From Diphasiastrum complanatum (taxonomy: Eukaryota; Streptophyta; Lycopodiopsida; Lycopodiales; Lycopodiaceae), in the NCBI GenBank assembly GCA_029204225.1, contig CM055102.1:23033390-23097389 (forward strand): a DNA stretch of 64,000 nt, written 5' to 3'. Shown here piece by piece: positions 35,209 to 46,954 of the stretch. The translations under genes and the position numbers were made by a program. The notes beneath the pieces were generated by a model. It had not been told where the DNA came from and searched no databases. It saw nothing but the letters and a program-made list of their open reading frames with translations. How positions within the stretch are numbered: the stretch's first letter is position 1; each line of letters starts with the position of its first letter.

Positions 35209-36450
35209 TCACGATCTTTTGTACATCTGTGTCATACATCCTGTATGCCTTGGCTCTTTCATCATATCCAAGGAAAATACACTTAACAGCTTTTGCATCC
35301 AGCTTCTTTCATTTTTCATCAGGTACATGAGCGTAAGCATCACAACCAAATACTCGTAAATGAGAAACATTAGGTTTCTTTCCAGTAAAAGCTTCATAAG
35401 GTGTCTTACCCTCCACGGACTTCGTAGGACACCGATTCAAGATATGAGTAGTTGTGTTGCATGCTTCTTCCCAAAAAGTATTTGGCAAACCCTTGCTCTT
35501 AAGCATTTCCCTAGCCATCTCCACAATGGATCTATTTTTTCGTTCTGCAACTCCGTTCTATTGTGGTGAATAGGGTGTAGTGGTTTGTCTCTTGATCCCC
35601 TGATCCTTGCAAAAGTTTATAAACTCTATTGAAAAATACTCATCGCCATCATCTGATCTGAGGGTCTTAATATAACAACCTGTTTATTTCTCAACTAGAG
35701 CCTTAAACTCTCTAAACTTGGCAAAAGCATCAGATTTCTTGCTTATGAAATAAATCCAGATATGTCTACTATAGTCATCAATGAATGTGAGGAAATAGTA
35801 ACAACCACTAATGGACCTAGGTTGTATTGATCCACACAGATCACTATGAACAAGATCAAGAATGCCATTGGCTCTTCTTGCTCCATCTTTGGGAAATCTC
35901 TCTCTCTATGTTGTTTTCCCAAATTGCAACCCTCACAAATTTTTCCTTCAAAAGAGATATCAGGCAATCCAACAACTAGATTACCTCTTTTAAGAATTTG
36001 CAAGCTTTGAGCACTGATATGACCAAACCTTTGATGCCAAAGGTCACTTCGACTATCAACAGTGCTTACCATAGCTTGAGTAAAAGATCTCGCATTCAAT
36101 TTGTAGAGTCAATTCTCGTTGACTCTAGCTCCTGTAGCAATCACTTTGTAGTGATTCTTGATTTCTTTGACAATACATTTGTCACTATCAAACTCAACCT
36201 TGAGTTGTTGATCAGCCATCGTCCCAACAGATAGTAGATTGTTAGCTAAGCCAGGTACATATTGCACATTGCTTATTTGCTTTATTTTCCCGCTGGCTAA
36301 CTTCACTGGTACCACTCCAAGTCCTTTAACAGATAGCAATTTGCCATCAGCTTGTCCAACTTCATCACCAATGTCAGTTTTCTTGAGTTCTTAAAACCAC
36401 ACTTTCCTTGAAGTCATGTGCTTGGATGCACCACTATCAATGTACCATGT
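35209..36450 (-). pseudogene. Copia-1 protease and integrase
   Basis: The protease active site IDSGASKHMTS is read at about 36440-36400 (DSG at 36438-36428). The frame 36339-36109 holds the rest of the protease and GAG-pre-integrase start (NVQYVPGLANNLLSVG). The integrase zinc-binding part (WHQRFGHISAQSL…CEGCNLGK) lies at 36040-35920. The core continues to the NGVAER block, where a TAG stop (35560-35558) replaces a Gln codon. EMAREMLKSKGLPNTFWEEA and the GKKPNVSHLRVFGCDAYAHV tail follow. The stop and several frameshifts disable it. Confidence 0.9.
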
Positions 36451-36548
36451 ATCCTTGGCTTCATCACTTGTCATTAATGCTGTAATGAACAATTTTGAAC
36501 TCTCACCAGTATCATCTTCATATTGATCATCATCGTATTGATGTTGAT

Positions 36549-37490
36549 TTAATTAATTGTCTTCATAATAATAGTCATCAAATTGATGTTGATCAACACA
36601 ATTTCCCGCTTGCCATTTGTCTTTTCTTTGTTCCATCTCCTTCTGTTTCTTGAAGCATTCACGCTCCCAGTGGCCAGGTTTGTTGCAGTACCTACAATTT
36701 CCAAGTTTATTTTATCTTGAATAGCCGCGTCCTTGACATTGGCATTGATTTCAATTGCCTCGATTCGGACTATCATTGACTTGCTTATGAAATTGTTGAA
36801 ATGATCCCCAGCTTGAGTTTCCTCCTCTCGATTGATACCTTCCACGACCAAATCTTCCACCTCATCCTTTAACTGCAAGAGCTTGATCATAGCTCCTGTT
36901 ATGATGATTCAAGTTCTCTTGACGTTGCTCTTCTTGCAAAAGCAATCCACCTAGTTCTTCATAGGTTGGAAGATTTTCTCTTGTGGCTATACTCTACACA
37001 AACATCTGATGTGACTCACTCAAACTATTCAATCTCAATTGCACGATCTCACGATCTTGTACTCGCTCTCCAACTACTGCTACAAGTCACGGATCTCTTT
37101 GATCTTCAGTATGTGATCGGCAATAGTTGCGCCATCATCCATCCACAATGTATGCAACTTCGTCTTCAGAAACAGTATTTGAGATGTATTTGTTGTTTCA
37201 AACAATGCCTTCAATGTATCCCATGCTTCTTTTGGTCCTTCTAAATTTGAAATATAGGGAATAATTGCATCTCTAACCGATAAGTTGATGACATTCTGGG
37301 CTTTCCGTTTTCTCCTATCAAATGCCCACTGATCTTCTTCAATCACTGACCTTGTCTCTTCACCTGTCACGATCTCCCACAACTCCTTTTCCATCAAAAT
37401 GTTCTTCAGTTTGAATTTCCAAACTGCATAGTTGCCGGCACCTTCCAATTTGCTTGACTCATTAAGGACACTCTCGCTTAGAGTTGCCAT
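36549..37490 (-). pseudogene. Copia-1 gag
   Basis: Gag starts at the ATG at 37490 (MATLSESVLNESSKLEGAGN, then YAVWKFKLKNILMEKELW). It continues open to 37080 through EAWDTLKALFETTNTSQI. A stop there and a frame change precede the zinc knuckle C-R-Y-C-N-K-P-G-H-W-E-R-E-C near 36700-36656, a canonical C-X2-C-X4-H-X4-C motif. The start is unusual because the stop of the upstream repeat frame overlaps it as TAATG. Confidence 0.9.
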
Positions 37491-38130
37491 TACTGGATAG
37501 ATGAGTCTAGCTCAAAAAAATTATCACACCACAGAGCTGTAAATTTTTGGTTGGACAACCTGATATCGGTACGACGTGTGGGTCCACGACTACTCGGGAT
37601 TCTCTTTAGCTTGCGCGTGTGGATCCGATATTGGTACAAATATGCGATATTGGTATGACGCGCGGATGGACGACTGTTCCAGATTTTCTTTACCTTTGGC
37701 GTGTCGCTCCAATATTGGTACTGATATGTGATATCGGTATGACGTGTGGATGTACAACTGCTCTTGGTTTTCTTTACCTCTGGCGTGTCGATTCGATATT
37801 GGTATGGACAAGATGAAAAGTAGAGCCCTAGCCTTTTGGATGCCTCCGGGACTGTGCTTTTCACAACAACTAGGAAATACTATAAAAACTCTCCACTCAA
37901 CAGATTTTCAACTTGTTTGATGCTGCCCTGGCTTTTCTGATGCCTTCAAGACTGTGTCTTTGTTCCCCACTGATGATTCTGAGCTCCAAACCTGCAAAGT
38001 ACACGAAAGAAGGATTTCTTCCAGCCGTTTTTATCTCTCCAAGCTTTCACCTCCCGTGAAGGACTTTCTCACTTCGTTGCAGAGCTTGTGACAAGCTGTA
38101 TCCACTGATCAGGCACACAAGACTATTGCT
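37491..38130 (-). repeat. Copia-1 leader with 84-bp tandem repeats
   Basis: Three 84-bp units start at 37563, 37647 and 37731 (core ATATYGGTAYGACG…). Since 84 is a multiple of three, the minus strand reads a 28-residue repeat (YQYRIDTPEVKK-like) in one 124-codon stop-free frame from 37864. That frame has no ATG; its first possible start is GTG. Its stop codon overlaps the gag ATG in the string TAATG. Confidence 0.85.
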
Positions 38131-38142
38131 GCTCTGATACCA
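38131..38142 (-). promoter_or_regulatory. Copia-1 primer-binding site (iMet)
   Basis: GCTCTGATACCA on the + strand is TGGTATCAGAGC on the element's sense strand. It exactly complements the 3' end of plant initiator-Met tRNA and abuts the 5' LTR. Confidence 0.95.
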
Positions 38143-38744
38143 AGTCAAGAATTAGATATGCAACATCAAGCATTCACCATAAGCAATCATTACAAGAAGG
38201 CAGGAGAAGAACACACACTGTCACTCTATCACACTAACTCATATAGAATGTAAAATGTGCAAATAAACCCTGAACCCTTGATAGAGAGAGAAAACCTACG
38301 AGTAGACTAATAGACTAGCCTATGGCTAATGACAGCTGGTCACAACTGTCAACATTAATGTACCTCGTAAACAGTAACAATGAAGTTTATCATTGATTTC
38401 TAACATATCTTTGGCCCAAAGGCTATTTATAGTGACTTCAAAGGAAATACACAAGATTTTGAGACTTAATTTCAATAGATAGTAGGTGCTTATGTTTGAT
38501 GGCACATCATTCTAAAGGCACATGCAATGATTTACTTCATGCATGAATATTTTGTTTGAGTTTCAATCTAGTACAGGTTGCTACATATGCAAAATTAATT
38601 ATACTTGAGGATATACTAATTAGTCTCTAGTAATAGCTTATTGTATTCAACAACAAGAACTACTTTCTTGTTTGGGAGGGGTGGCACATGAAGGTACTTA
38701 TCTATTAGGTTCTTTGCATTGTGTACTTGACCTTTCATCTCTTA

Positions 38745-41375
38745 TGGCGCCATGCCAGATCGGGGGTCCCGATGTGGGTGACTTCCCTCCGCGCCAGCCG
38801 CCCGACATACATCAAACTTAACCAACTCGAAGCTTCATTACAAACGAGTAACATCCATTCCAAGCAAGCGGTCTGACTTACATCAGACTTAACCAATTGA
38901 AAGCTTCGTCACGAGCGCTGGAAGCCAACCTGGCGCCACGCCAGACTAGATAGCCATAAACAGGTAACTTCCACCCAAGCAAGCCATCCAACTCAACCGA
39001 CAGGTTAGAGCCCGTTCCCCAAGAGCTTAACCCATTCACATTCATGCAAGGAACACTTAGAACCACAAGCCACGATAGATATGGAGACAACCAGTTCTTG
39101 GACCAAATGGTCCCGACAGCATACCGTTGGCGCTACGGACCGAATGGTCCCGACGGCATACCGTTGGCGTCCCGGGATACGACCCTCAGCTATGTGCCAA
39201 ATTAAAAAGTTTGAAGCGGCCTTACAACTGGCGCTTTTACCGAACACTGAAACCCAGAAGGTAATCATAGTCAGTTTGAGGAAAATCCCACTTTATTGAT
39301 AAATCTGAGGAGGTTACATATCAAATGTGTGACCGACCCTAGTCTCCAAGGCGCTGGCATGCCAAGGCGAGTGCTAGGACAACATTCCAGCAAGGGAGGC
39401 TGAGACTTGGTTGGAGCTCGCCCTGAGTCGGAACCCGCACTCCCCTATAGTATTGGTGGGATTCGCCACCTCCCCTCATACCAAGTACTCTACCCAGGCT
39501 GGTAAAGCACGTTTTCTCTCTCTAGAAAGTCATTTTATCTCTCTAGAATTTATTGATCCGCAGGCTTCCTTTAATCATGCCTAGATCGTGTGAGATGATT
39601 GCACATCGATCTGAGCTCTCTGGACTTCGCTAGAACCGATCAAAGATTTTCAGCCATAGGGACTTGGCGCCGGCTGGATTCTGGTCACAGTGGCGCTGGG
39701 AACAGTAGGGGCGCTTCTGGCGCCGGGGACAATATTGGCGTCGGTGGCGCCGTAAGTAAGGCTTGTAAAGGTAACTTTACAACATCCACCCCACCTTTAT
39801 AAAATCTGATGTCCTCATCAGATGTCAGATTAAAGTAAAGGTGCCTCCCAATTAAGAGTAACTATACATTTGATCTACTTGGCACGATACTCAATTTATT
39901 GGCCACTTTTTATTAACATTGAAGCTGGCACACCACAAGTCGGAGGCTCAGCTAAATGTACTAAAAAAGTACTTAACTTGTAGCACCTTGACTCATCAAG
40001 TCCCCCGTTCTGCCAACCACCCCGACCGTGGACGCACCCGCGCTTACACTGTGGGCAGCACCTTGCACAGCAGTTGTCCTGATGAACCCCAAACAGTGGC
40101 CATGCCCGCGAGATCCGCATAGCTGACCGACCAGTCAGCTCTGATACCACATGTAGCGCAGGCATCCCAAAGGGAGTTGGGAACCACGACTTAGCTTCCC
40201 AGGCTTCAACTCTTGCCATCCAAACCCAACTGACATACAAGCAGCCAACTCGCCAACAAAGATCAGACTTAACCAACTTGAAGTTTCAAAACCAACATTG
40301 AGATCCAACCTGGCGCCATGCCAGATCGGGGATCCCGATGTGGGTGACTTCCCTCCGTGCCAGCCGCCTGACATACATCAAACTTAACCAACTCGAAGCT
40401 TCGTTACAAACGAGTAACATCCATTCCAAGCAAGCAGTCTGACTTACATCAGACTTAACCAGCTGAAAGCTTCCTCATGAGTGCTGGAAGCCAACCTGGC
40501 ACCACGCCAGACTGGACAGCCATAAACATGTAACTTCCACCCAAGCAAGCCATCCAACTCAGCCGACAGGTTAGAGCCCGTTCCCCAAGAGCTTAACCCA
40601 TTCACGTTCATGCAAAGAACACTTAGAACCACAAGCCACGACAGATATGGAGACAACCAGTTCTTGGACCAAATGGTCCCGACAGCATACCGCTGGCGCT
40701 ACGGACCGAATGGTTCCGACGGCATACCGTTGGCGTCCCGGGATACGACCCTCAGCTATGTGCCAGATTAAAAAGTTTGAAGTGGCCTTACAACTGGCGC
40801 TTTTACCGAACACTGAAACCCAGAAGGTAATCATAGTCAATTTGAGGAAAATCCCACTTTATTGATAAATCTGAGAAGGTTACATTTCAAGTGTGTGACC
40901 GAACCTAGTCTTCGAGGCGCTGGCATGCCAAGGCGAGTGCCAGGACAACATTCCAGCAAGGGAGGCTGAGACTTGGTTGGAGCTCGCCCTGAGTCGCAAC
41001 CCGCACTCCCCTATAGTATTGGTGGGATTCGCCACCTCCCCTCATACCAAGTACTCTACCCATGCTGGTAAAGCACATTTTCTCTCTCTAGGATTTTCTC
41101 TCTCTAGAAAGTCATTTTCTCTCTCTAGAATTTATTGATCCCCAGGCTTCCTCTAATCATGCCTAGATCGTGTGGGGTGATTGCACATCAATTTGAGCTC
41201 TCTAGACTTCGCTAGAACCGATGAAAGATTTTCAGCCATAGGAACTTGGCGCTGGCTGGATTCTGGTCACAGTGGTGCCGAGAGCGGCGTTGACACTAGT
41301 GGCGTCGGGAGCAGCAGGGGCGCTGCTAGCGTCGGTGGCGCCAGAAGTAAGGCTTGTAAATGTAACTTTACAACA
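38745..41375 (-). mobile_element. Non-autonomous LTR element D, LTRs longer than interior
   Basis: The 5' LTR spans 40152-41375 (1224 bp, TGTAGCGCAGG…TTACAACA). The 3' LTR spans 38745-39784 and lacks the first ~160 bp at its left edge. The interior is only 39785-40151. It holds the iMet primer site (40149-40138, minus) and a purine-rich tract on the minus strand (39796-39785) directly before the 3' LTR. No gag or pol is present. It is more G+C-rich than its surroundings. It resembles a TRIM or LARD element in lacking genes but has long LTRs and a tiny interior, so it would depend on another Copia-type element. Confidence 0.85.
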
Positions 41376-41396
41376 CTACTCTAGAATGTTGGATAG

Positions 41397-42510
41397 TTGG
41401 TATCGAGTGCACTTCTGACATCTTATCCTAGGATCATCAAGGACCATATGGATGGAGGATTTCTCAGTGTTCCAAGAGTTGGATACTTCAATGTTGAATG
41501 GCACTTAGCAGGTGATTTGAAAACATTGAAATGCATAGATAGTGTCTCTCATGGTGCTACATATAAACATCCTTGTTTGTACTACATGAAAATGGCAGAA
41601 AATGTAACTAGAAGTACAAGAATTACTAGAGAAAATGCAGATCCAAACTGGAAGCCTTATTGCCTATTCCCTTCAAAAATGTGCATGTTTGCACTCTTCA
41701 TGTAGAAGTTAGGATAATAGAGAAGCTCGTTTATATTCATATAGTTTTTGCTTGGAATAGTAAGCCAACATCATCAACGAAGGAAGCTATTAGTCGATTA
41801 GAAGATGTTTTATCGAAAGCATGACTTCATATATGGGACATGTCAAAATACAAAAAGATGAATATGCCTACTAATCCAAGCATAGGAGGAGCAAAAGCAC
41901 ATCGATTCCTATCAAACCACACAAGTAAGGCTTCTAATATTTAACACTTAGTCTGGAAAGATATTGTTGCTGCCACTCAGGACTTGGGGGTGACCGACAA
42001 AACTAGATTACTGAAAGTTGATGTATGGAGGAAGCTTGACAGTATGATTAAAATATCAAGAAAAGACAAATCTTCTAATATTGATAAGAGAGCTCTACAA
42101 AAGACTTGTGTCGATTTTGTTGATGCAGTATCAAAAGCATGGGGAGAAGATCACATCACTTATTACATGGTTAGTATTCATGCTCACAGCTGCTTTGAAT
42201 TCAACTATATATTTTGATCCAAGCATAAGACTGACATTACGATTTTGACATGTGCAACACATACTAAGAGATCATACATCATTTTTTGCAAACACATATA
42301 AAAGCCTAAGTGTCTGGTCATCACAAGGGATGGAGAAGTCACATTGGCAAGCAGGGGCAACATTTCATTGAAATACACAACATGGAGGAACCAATGAAAA
42401 ACGAAACTATATTTGTCAATTATTTCAGTGGTTCTATCGCAGAGTTCAGATTCGATAGATTACCAAATCTTCAAATTATGACAAATTTAGAAAAGCTTGC
42501 AACTCATTGA
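41397..42510 (+). pseudogene. Gene a: unidentified, decayed multi-part coding region
   Basis: Collinear plus-strand frames read SYPRIIKDHMDGGFLSVPRV, AGDLKTLKCIDSVSHGATY and ENADPNWKPYC (to 41705). These are followed by SKPTSSTKEAISRLEDVLSK (41770-41820), LGVTDKTRLLKVDVWRKLD and DFVDAVSKAWGEDHITYYM (to about 42170), then WSSQGMEKSHW and NTQHGG (42315-42395). A GTTAGT at 42170 and an AG near 42305 could bound an intron. The GDLK…C and QGMEKSHW…TQHGG blocks remind me of uncharacterised transposon-associated eukaryotic proteins, which I cannot name. At least three stops each fit one C-to-T change. It converges with gene b. Confidence 0.5.
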
Positions 42511-42587
42511 GCAACAAAGAAGTTAGAAATTTAGAGCAACAAAGATGCTACAAAATTTTATTCATAATATTCAGTATATACAAAGTT

Positions 42588-44111
42588 TCATTTAGTGGGA
42601 TCTGATATTTCGTCTTGTCCAATTGTTGTGCTATCATGCAGTAACTCTCTGCTTGCATAAGCATCCAGAAGATGCGCATTGTCCTTGTTACCACTCAATT
42701 CTATAAACGTTGCATACAATGAATAATGGGAACTCCTTAATGGTACATTTCCATCTACAAATCCTAATATGTTCAAAACATACAATCTCTTTTAAAAAAA
42801 TTATTTTATTTGCTTTAGCAAAGTTATGTCCACCTAGTTAATAAGATAAGGCTTTCACAGCCATTATCAGAGTCTCTCCAACTGGACTAAGTTTGGAATG
42901 AGCAACACAAATTTCATTTTTCTGAAAGTGCCTCAAGTAGTGGCCAAGACCACTACCCCTGTGGAACGATGATGAATGTTGTCTGAAGCCCCCTTGACTA
43001 GTAGCAAAGTCGTCGATCACAAGTGAATTATGCATAACAAAATTGGAGCTCTTAGTTTATAAAACTCAATAGAACACATACATATGATAAACTTACAGTA
43101 AAACTGCTAAACTTATGCATTCTTCATTATCTGCTGCAACTAGATCGAGATGATCTATATTGTGACCCCCTATTCAAGAAGAGTCATCTGCAAATTTCAC
43201 TACCGATGGACGAGGGAATCCCAGTTGGGCCTGGAAGGAAATAAATTTCTCTTCAGATGGCAAAATTTGTTGGCATGATCATGAACATTTGAAAAAGCCA
43301 TCAACAAACATTCCTCACTAGTCAGAATACCTTCTTCATCATCATAGTCAATGCCCAGCACCATGTCGATTTTAAAATCAACAAGGTTAGAGAATTCAAA
43401 AATGGTGCACAATAGACAAAGAATCTCATCCTCCTGATAATCGAAAAAAACGCACAGATCTGTAGTTGTAATATATGCTTCATTAATATAATATTTCAAC
43501 AAATCAAAGAAGCATTTGGAATGTACATCAACAATTTTTTTCTCAATATTGGCATTGGAGTCAATGAAGACATCTCTCAACTTATCAGTATCTACACTCA
43601 TATAGTCAGTGTCTTTATCAGGAGTATCCACCAAGAAATGACTGATATCCTTTATGGAAGGTTTAGTAGTGGAGAATGAAGGGATCTCAGTTTTAGAAAT
43701 TGATGTATCTAACTCTTCTGGGATCTGCACTAACAAAAAAAACACAAATCTGGTTTGATACTTGCGATAATGATATTTTTGTTTACATATATTACATTAA
43801 GTGAAATTCTTAAATTGGTCAAAAATTTTAGTGTACATCTTGTCTAGTTGTTGCTTATAATGTGGAAAACTATCTACAAGGTTAGTGAAATGCATAAACG
43901 ACAAATTACCCAAAGATATTAGAGGGATATTGATTATATCCCTGAATCTGACATATTGGTCATAAAAAACATTTGGACTCTATTATGTTGTATTGAACAC
44001 ATGTAAAAAAGGCTAGAAGAGGGACTTGAAGTACTCTATGAACTCAGTTATACCAAACTCAGTGAGAAATCTGGACAAGGACTCCCGACTAGGATCAAAC
44101 GAGGAAGCCAT
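42588..44111 (-). pseudogene. Gene b: unidentified gene with a likely intron
   Basis: The start is ATG at 44111 (MASSFDPSRESLSRFLTEFG). The same frame continues to 43796, with stops at three Gln-compatible positions (TAG and TAA-TAG), each explainable by a C-to-T change. A 71-bp intron is likely: GTAATA at 43795 and a T-rich stretch ending TGCAG at 43725. The next exon is open from 43724 to 43200 and is acidic (IPEELDTSISKTE… and SNLVDFKIDMVLGIDYDDEE). The frame is not preserved across this intron as it stands. Further open pieces lie at 43035-42838 and 42785-42588. No domain is recognised. A TATAAA box lies at about 44315-44306 on the same strand. Confidence 0.5.
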
Positions 44112-44918
44112 TGCCTAGTATCAGTTTTGTGTGAGAGGGGACTATCCGTGAAAAAAGGAGTACATTATGCATGCACAAAACTGATATGTATGCTCTTGTA
44201 CACGTGTCGTGTTCTAGGTCACAGCAACGACAAGTCGGGCATGCATAGAACCGATATGACTGAAAATCGAGAAAGAAAGACGAAAAAAATATTTTGGGGA
44301 TCATGCCCTTTATAGTTGTTTCACACATGCAAGTCAAATGGTCAACCGACCATGTGTCGGCCTTCGATTGGCTCAAGAACGACCACACGTGCAAAACTAC
44401 ATAGTTTCCAGGTGTCAAGAACTGATTGGTCCATACATGACATGTGTCGAGGTCTCATTGGGCCACTGGACACGCACATGCGAATGCCACATGTTTATCC
44501 TTGAGCGGGTTGTATAGAACTCACACATGTGACAACACATGCGACATCTAAGGGCACAAGGTCACAAACATCGAGGTCATTTTCACTTTTTGTTCTTTAG
44601 ACTTTTGTCACATATCACTTCTTTACGCGTCCCGTTTGCTCCCTCATCGCCTTGTCTCTCTGCATGCGCACAAGAGCGATACTGCGACTGTACATATCGC
44701 TTTTGTGCGTCATTACCTCATTTGCCACTTTTTTCTTTCTCGACCCTTGCACAAGACCGATACATCTCTACATATCGCACCTCCGCAAGCCTAGTTATCC
44801 TCCTCTGATCATTGTTACTATAACCTCACACAAAACCCATACTAGCCACATGTCTAGGGTCAAATAGAATCAGAGGGATTTTTTCTCTCCTAGTATTGTG
44901 TCCACGAGTACTCCTGCT
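44112..44918. promoter_or_regulatory. Divergent spacer between genes b and c
   Basis: Both flanking genes are read away from this 800-bp spacer. On the minus strand a CTATAAAGG TATA box (about 44306-44315) lies 200 bp before gene b, with AGCCAAT some 50 bp further up. On the plus side GCACAAGAGCGATAC (44668) and GCACAAGACCGATAC (44749) are direct repeats, each followed by ACATATCGC. A related ACAAGAGCATACATATC lies on the minus strand near 44173-44200. Shared control of b and c is inferred, not shown. Confidence 0.4.
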
Positions 44919-45281
44919 ATGAATCCACCATGGCAGACTAGGCATAACAAGAGCAGGTGGCTCTCTGAGATTAAGAAATATCAGAGATCCACCTTACTCT
45001 TGATACCAAGAGCCTCTTTCTATAGAATTGTCCATCAGATTACTAGGGATAATCTGGACAGTCTTGTTAGGTTCACACCTAGAACACTGCAGTGCTTGCA
45101 TGAGACTGCAGAAGACTATTTGAGCTCTTTTTTTGAAGATTCATTTTTTGAGAGATACTGTAAACTTCACAAGGGTGAACTCTCTGCTCCCAGGGATGAT
45201 CCCATTGACAGGACTAATCTTCTCACTAAGAGGCCTTGCAGGCAACCTTCCCCCAAAAGGAGTAAGAAAACCTCTACTTAG
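44919..45281 (+). CDS. Gene c, part 1: diverged histone-H3-like fold
   Basis: From ATG 44919 the 120-residue frame matches the histone H3 core from the N-terminal helix to helix 2. LSEIKKYQRSTLLLI corresponds to H3 LREIRRYQKSTELLI. FYRIVHQITRDN corresponds to FQRLVREIAQDF. RFTPRTLQCLHETAEDYLSSFFED corresponds (by parts) to RFQS…ALQEAAEAYL..LFED. After FED the resemblance drops, and the C-terminus is basic (KRSKK). The N-tail is only about 14 residues, though the frame is open upstream to 44868 and TTTTTTCTCTCCTAG at 44891 could be a splice acceptor. It is neither canonical H3 nor obviously CENH3. A GTAAGA (45261) with an AG at 45352 would join the next open exon in phase. Confidence 0.78.
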   Translation: MNPPWQTRHNKSRWLSEIKKYQRSTLLLIPRASFYRIVHQITRDNLDSLVRFTPRTLQCLHETAEDYLSSFFEDSFFERYCKLHKGELSAPRDDPIDRTNLLTKRPCRQPSPKRSKKTST

Positions 45282-45475
45282 GGACCTAAAAAGGTATGAC
45301 GCATGGACCTCCAACATTCCTCATTTGGAGGTGATGCGATTGTAAATACAGTTGTCTTAGATATTGTGGTCGACTCAGCCACAAAAATTTTGGACAATCC
45401 TTCTGTCAACCCCTTTATTGTGAATACTACTCCTCTCCCCCCTCCTTCCATTAATCTCACTCCTTTATTATATTT

Positions 45476-46156
45476 TGTTAAAAATTCACAATTCTAGCTT
45501 GACTAGTTTTGGTCATATGACTTGTAAATAGTTAGATGGTCATGATGTGGCTTGTCACATGTGCCAAATAGCATAGGATTCTATTAATAAGGATGTTCTC
45601 AAGTAGAACTAAGTGTTAGAACCTTTGGAATGAGTCCAAATTATGCTTAGATACAAGGGAGAAAAAATAGGAGCTATTTTTGGTAATTTTTGCATTGTTG
45701 AGGGATCTCCAAGATTCCAACCCTAACTTGGTAGGGATGAAAGATCCACCAAAATTAGCATTAGGGATAGGTTTAGGGCTACTCATACCTGCCCAAAACC
45801 GTGATGGATCATGTATATATAGTGATGATATCTCACCAAAATCAATCAAGCAATTTCATGTTTTTTCTCTCATAATGGTGCAATTGCTCTCTATGTTCAT
45901 AATTGTTTGAGTACTTGTGATTACTATTGAATGTAGGTCTGGTGTACAGTACTCAGACTGTGGGAGGCCGTACTTTCACACGTGTGAATCCTTCTTCAAG
46001 GATTTGGGCCATTTAGTGAGGTTCAAGAATAGATTTTTGATGGATTTTGATGGTTCAACTTGTGCTAATCTTATGAAATCATAATCTATTGTTTTCCTCA
46101 TCATTTCAAGTGTTTTAGGATCCTTATTTGCTGTAATTTTTACATGGTATCAGAGC
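45476..46156 (+). promoter_or_regulatory. Copia-2 5' LTR, TATA box and primer site
   Basis: U3 drives transcription from the TATATATA box at 45814-45821. Downstream lie GGCCGTAC and the perfect 10-bp palindrome CACACGTGTG (45977-45986). The LTR ends TTTTTACA at 46144, directly followed by the primer site TGGTATCAGAGC. Confidence 0.9.
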
Positions 46157-46954
46157 CTAAAGGTTGAAATGAGCTAAATCCTTGGTTTTCATTCAATTTG
46201 ATCACAATTTTTGATCTAAATCTTGTGTAGATTGGATCTTAGCATCTAGTATTGATTCTAGAACTCAAAGTGAGTCAAATACATTGGAGATTGGTGTTGT
46301 GTGACTTCATTTGCAGGTGTTTAGGTGTCTAAAACCAGAGGCAAAGTTGAATTCAATTCACATTACCAAGATAGCAAGTTTTGCTTGCTCCAAGCATTGA
46401 TTTCTAAGCGAGTTTTGGAGGTGATTTCATAGAGGAGGCTTTCTAGCATTCAAGGAGAGGGAAGATCAGAGTTTTGGGGACTCTTCAAGGCTGTTCTAAG
46501 GTGTAGTAGGCACCTCCTAAAGTGATTTAGGTTCAGTCCAACCCTTGCTTGACTTATGCACCAAATTAGATCAATTTTTCATCATTTTTGATCATTTTTT
46601 GCTTGTGATTGGATAGTAGATTGTGTTGCATCCTCATTAAGTTCCATTTAGCTCTTTTCAAGTGATTTTGGAAGTATATTAGGTTGCTGAAATTCACTCT
46701 TGATCAGATCATTTGGAAGTTTTAATGTTCTTTATAGAAAGAGGGGCAATTCTACTAGTATTGTCTACTTCAATCAAGCAAGTGCATTGTTTCTAGTATT
46801 CTATGATTTGATTTTGTTAGAGATCATTCTTAGATCTTTATAGGAAGTCTATTACTGATCTTTTCAGGTCCCTAAGAAGTGGGATAAGATAGACCTTCAA
46901 TCAAATCAATAGAAGTAACCTTCATTTGTGTCAAGTCCTTGATTAGGAGACTAG
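46157..46954 (+). other. Copia-2 untranslated leader
   Basis: About 800 bp lie between primer site and gag-pol start, without tandem repeats. This differs from the repeat-filled leaders of Copia-1 and the Gypsy elements. Confidence 0.8.

Larger units (their letters stand above)
33077..38405 (-). mobile_element. Copia-1, complete structure with 5-bp TSD
   Basis: Two 263-bp LTRs lie at 33077-33339 (3' LTR) and 38143-38405 (5' LTR). The repeat TATCT flanks the element at 33072-33076 and 38406-38410. Inside, in minus orientation, are the iMet primer site (38142-38131), an 84-bp-repeat leader, gag, protease, integrase, RT, RNase H and a purine-rich tract before the 3' LTR (33352-33340). I count about 17 differences between the LTRs, nearly all transitions, so roughly 93-94% identity. 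The coding part has many breaks, so it is not autonomous now. Confidence 0.95.

Noticed and set aside
38878-40865. Repeated 70-90 codon frames in element D
   Set aside because: They occur in both copies only because both are LTRs of one element; no motif, no conservation beyond the LTR identity.
41397-42510. Naming gene a as a known transposase superfamily
   Set aside because: The conserved blocks look familiar from transposon-associated proteins, but I cannot assign a family from memory with enough certainty.
44919-45281. Ordinary histone H3 gene or clear CENH3
   Set aside because: The core matches H3, but the tail is very short, the region after helix 2 diverges, and the neighbours are unlike histone genes; I kept it as H3-like only.
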